The position numbers were made by a program, and so were the translations under genes. This document shows positions 61,733 through 64,000 of a DNA stretch of 64,000 nt, in pieces. Each line of letters begins with the position of its first letter. The stretch's first letter is position 1. Under the pieces are notes generated by a model. That model searched no databases, was not told the origin of the DNA, and saw only the letters and a list, made by a program, of their open reading frames with translations. Source of the DNA: Spongiimicrobium salis (lineage in GTDB: Bacteria; Bacteroidota; Bacteroidia; Flavobacteriales; Flavobacteriaceae); contig NZ_JBHEQA010000005.1 of assembly GCF_043678055.1 (NCBI RefSeq), positions 124,001-188,000 on the forward strand, given 5' to 3'.

Positions 61733-64000
61733 ATGATGTCCAGAATTAACCACATTTTTATTTTATTTCTTCTCTTGATGTGGAGTACCGCGGTAATTCC
61801 CCAGGAAAATTTTGAGGACTTTAGTTTTGTGAACATTAAAGAGGGAATATCTAGAAGAGCCGTGTCTACCATGATAGAAGATCATCATGGTTTTAAGTGG
61901 ATAGGGACTTCTGGCGCGGGCATTTATAGGTATGATGGCATCAACTATATTTCGTATAGTTATGATGGTAGTCAAGATACCAGTATAAGTAGTAATCTGA
62001 TCTATTGTACCTATTTGGACAAGGAGAACAGACTTTGGATAGGCACTGATAACGGATTGAACCTTTACAATCGGGATTTAGATGAATTTATTCGTATTGA
62101 TTTGAACAAAGGACTGAATCCTAGGATAGAGAGTATTTTTTTGGTGGAGTGTTTGCTCGAGGATGGAGAGGGGAATCTATTGGTGGGAACTACCAATGCA
62201 GGTTTGTTAAAATTGAATCTGGATACTTTTGAAATGGCCAGAGTTCCTTTGGAAGAACCCGTATATGATTTTTTTGAAATTAATAATGTAGCAAAAAACT
62301 CCAAAGGAGAAATCTATGCCGTCACTAATTTGGGCTTAAAGAAATACGATAGGAATAGGAATGTATTGGTCCGATATCGATATTCGGAAGCAGGGAACAT
62401 AAAAAGTATTGACGAACCCATAAATGCCATAATTTTTGATTCCCGGGATAATTTATGGTTGGGGACCACGGAGCAAGGAATTATTAAGATTCCCGAACAT
62501 GAGGGCAAACCAGAAGTACAGCGATACCTTGTTTCCAATAAAAAAATCTTTTCGATGTTGGAGTTGGAGGGTGACAAGATTTTATGCGGAACAGAAAATG
62601 ATGGTCTTCTGCTGTTGAATGGTGAAGGTGAGATTTTAAAAAGATATGTCAATAACAAGTTTGATAAGAACAGTATAAAATCCAATTCTGTCTGGTCTAT
62701 TCACCAAGATAAGGAAGATAGAATTTGGTTAGGCTACTTTAATAGTGGGGTAGGAGTGTACGACAGACTATACAATAAGTTCCATGCTATTGAGAGTTTG
62801 CCCAATGAAACCAATTCGCTACAGAATGGAGCGGTCACGGGAATTATAAAAGATGCCGCTGGAAAATTGTGGATTACCATGGATGGGGGAGGAATAGATA
62901 TCTATGACCCCGATACTAGAAAGATCGAACATATCAACAATAGTAATACCACAAAATATAGCGGTTTAACAACCAATCAGATCATCTCCATTTTTATAGA
63001 TAGTCAAGAAAATTCATGGGTGTCGAGCTGGAATGGAGGTATTTATTTCTTAAAAAATGGAAGTAAGGAATTTGTTAATTACACTATAGATAATACGGAT
63101 GGCGGCTTATTGTCCAATAAAATATTCAGTATAACGGAAGATTCCCAAGGGTACATTTGGATAGCAACTTTTGAGAATGGGCTTCACTTTTATGACCCCT
63201 ACCAAAATAGATTTTTTCCTTGTACGGATAAACCCTTTGCAGATCATGCGCTCGTAGATGCCAATATAAGAACTGTGCTGGCTGATCGGAACGATAATAT
63301 TTGGTTGGGCACTACTAGTGGCCTTTTTAAGGTGAGGAGAGAAAGTTCCGGGGCTTTCACCGTTGTTTCCTTAAAAAATAGAATGTCCGAGAAGCTAAAA
63401 GAACACCCCAGTACCCACCTGATCCAATCGGTTTACGAAGCTAAGGATGGTAAAATATGGGTAGGTACGGATGGCGGCGGACTCGTTATATACGATTCCG
63501 AAGAAGATAATTTTAAGGCACTCAACAATGTGCCGGGACTTTCGTTAAAATCAATAAGTGCCATAGTGGAAGATAAGAATGGCACCTTTTGGATCAGCGG
63601 GAAATCTGGCATTGCAAAACTGGAGGCAGATTTTAGCAAAGCAACGATTTTCACTGTGGATGACGGCTTGCTTGTAAATGATTTTAACGATAATGCCATA
63701 TATGTAGATGATAATGGCGTACTCTATTTTGGGAGTTATTTGGGAGTCAATTATTTTAACCCCAATAGGCTGCCTGAAAATACAAGTGAACCTTCGCTTT
63801 ATTTTACAGATTTTAAGTTGTTCAACAAAAGTGTTCTTCCGGGAGGAGCTAATTCCCCATTGGACAAAGTTATTTCAGAAACAAAAACCATTACCTTAAA
63901 ACATAAACAATCTGTATTTAGTTTGGAATATGTGGGAATCAATTATACGCGTCCCGAGAAAACGCAATATGCCTACTTTTTGGAAGGTTTGGATTCTGAA
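61733..64000 (+). CDS. Two-component-type sensor with Reg_prop propeller (5' part, cut by window end)
   Basis: Open frame from ATG 61733 (or the next codon, ATG 61736) to the window edge, about 755 codons. A signal sequence (INHIFILFLLLMWSTAVIPQ) leads into two-component-regulator propeller repeats with motifs such as GFKWIGTSGAGIYRYDG, NRLWIGTDNGLNLYNRD, DNLWLGTTEQG and GKIWVGTDGGGLVIYDS; around 740 the Y_Y_Y-like domain begins (LKHKQSVFSLEYVGINYTRP). Typical proteins of this kind continue into a transmembrane helix, histidine kinase, receiver and AraC domain (hybrid two-component system). It may sense an oligosaccharide in the periplasm; target genes are probably beyond the window. Confidence 0.92.
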   Translation, partial: MMSRINHIFILFLLLMWSTAVIPQENFEDFSFVNIKEGISRRAVSTMIEDHHGFKWIGTSGAGIYRYDGINYISYSYDGSQDTSISSNLIYCTYLDKENRLWIGTDNGLNLYNRDLDEFIRIDLNKGLNPRIESIFLVECLLEDGEGNLLVGTTNAGLLKLNLDTFEMARVPLEEPVYDFFEINNVAKNSKGEIYAVTNLGLKKYDRNRNVLVRYRYSEAGNIKSIDEPINAIIFDSRDNLWLGTTEQGIIKIPEHEGKPEVQRYLVSNKKIFSMLELEGDKILCGTENDGLLLLNGEGEILKRYVNNKFDKNSIKSNSVWSIHQDKEDRIWLGYFNSGVGVYDRLYNKFHAIESLPNETNSLQNGAVTGIIKDAAGKLWITMDGGGIDIYDPDTRKIEHINNSNTTKYSGLTTNQIISIFIDSQENSWVSSWNGGIYFLKNGSKEFVNYTIDNTDGGLLSNKIFSITEDSQGYIWIATFENGLHFYDPYQNRFFPCTDKPFADHALVDANIRTVLADRNDNIWLGTTSGLFKVRRESSGAFTVVSLKNRMSEKLKEHPSTHLIQSVYEAKDGKIWVGTDGGGLVIYDSEEDNFKALNNVPGLSLKSISAIVEDKNGTFWISGKSGIAKLEADFSKATIFTVDDGLLVNDFNDNAIYVDDNGVLYFGSYLGVNYFNPNRLPENTSEPSLYFTDFKLFNKSVLPGGANSPLDKVISETKTITLKHKQSVFSLEYVGINYTRPEKTQYAYFLEGLDSE

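Noticed and set aside
1..64000. CRISPR arrays, insertion sequences, prophage, tRNA or rRNA genes
   Set aside because: No regularly spaced repeats, transposase or integrase motifs, phage structural genes or RNA gene signatures were recognised on either strand; a dedicated search was not possible by eye.

Overview
The window comes from an AT-rich chromosome of the phylum Bacteroidota, most likely a marine or environmental member of the Flavobacteriaceae. The evidence is the number of Bacteroidota-type lipoproteins and signal peptides, TonB-dependent receptor architecture, 2TM-domain proteins, a LETM1-related protein of flavobacterial type, tricorn-like and VPS10-like propeller proteins, a periplasmic Reg_prop sensor, and the near absence of strong Shine-Dalgarno sites. 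I see no rRNA, tRNA, transposase, integrase, phage gene or CRISPR array. The organism assignment is an inference from gene content.

Layout, 0-15 kb: a propeller lipoprotein, a PBP4-type carboxypeptidase, OxyR, a secreted amidohydrolase with an NTF2-like partner, a DUF2141 protein, a second lipoprotein whose mature N-terminus matches the first, a TonB-dependent receptor, a decayed CO/xanthine-dehydrogenase FAD-subunit gene, DoxX, a COG2509 flavoprotein and aquaporin Z. 15-19.4 kb: a signalling operon made of a TPR protein, a LytS-type histidine kinase carrying a C-terminal 2TM domain, four stand-alone 2TM proteins and a LytTR response regulator. 19.5-28 kb: a LETM1-related protein, a TPR protein, an intergenic stretch with a small ORF, an ECF sigma/anti-sigma pair, Cu,Zn-SOD, a YdeI-like protein, an alpha/beta-hydrolase-OsmC fusion and a DUF2490 protein.

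28-38 kb: a large BNR/VPS10-like propeller protein diverges from a tight four-gene run encoding a subclass B1 metallo-beta-lactamase, a DUF985 cupin, a serine hydrolase and a chloramphenicol acetyltransferase-type enzyme. A tricorn-like protease follows. 38-47 kb: a small membrane zinc-finger protein, two more beta-lactamase-fold serine hydrolases, a membrane-tethered XRE regulator with a membrane partner, a PhzF protein followed in the same frame by a membrane-anchored SF2 helicase, and a LytTR membrane regulator. 47-56 kb: a minus-strand run of two amidohydrolases, an amidase and a 1096-residue propeller-amidohydrolase, then a YdeI protein. 56-64 kb: a ThuA/sugar-dehydrogenase/PKD/cytochrome c/carbohydrate-binding fusion, an orphan double-glycine-leader peptide, a double-thioredoxin lipoprotein, and the 5' part of a Reg_prop sensor cut by the window edge.

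The recurring themes are processing of peptides, amides and beta-lactams in the envelope (amidohydrolases, amidase, S41, S13 and serine hydrolases, MBL), oxidative-stress defence (OxyR, SOD, OsmC, thioredoxins) and membrane-linked regulation (2TM kinase operon, LytTR, XRE-TM). The strongest candidates for undescribed biology are the 2TM kinase operon, the PhzF/membrane-helicase pair, the orphan GG-leader peptide, and the MBL-cupin-hydrolase-CAT operon.
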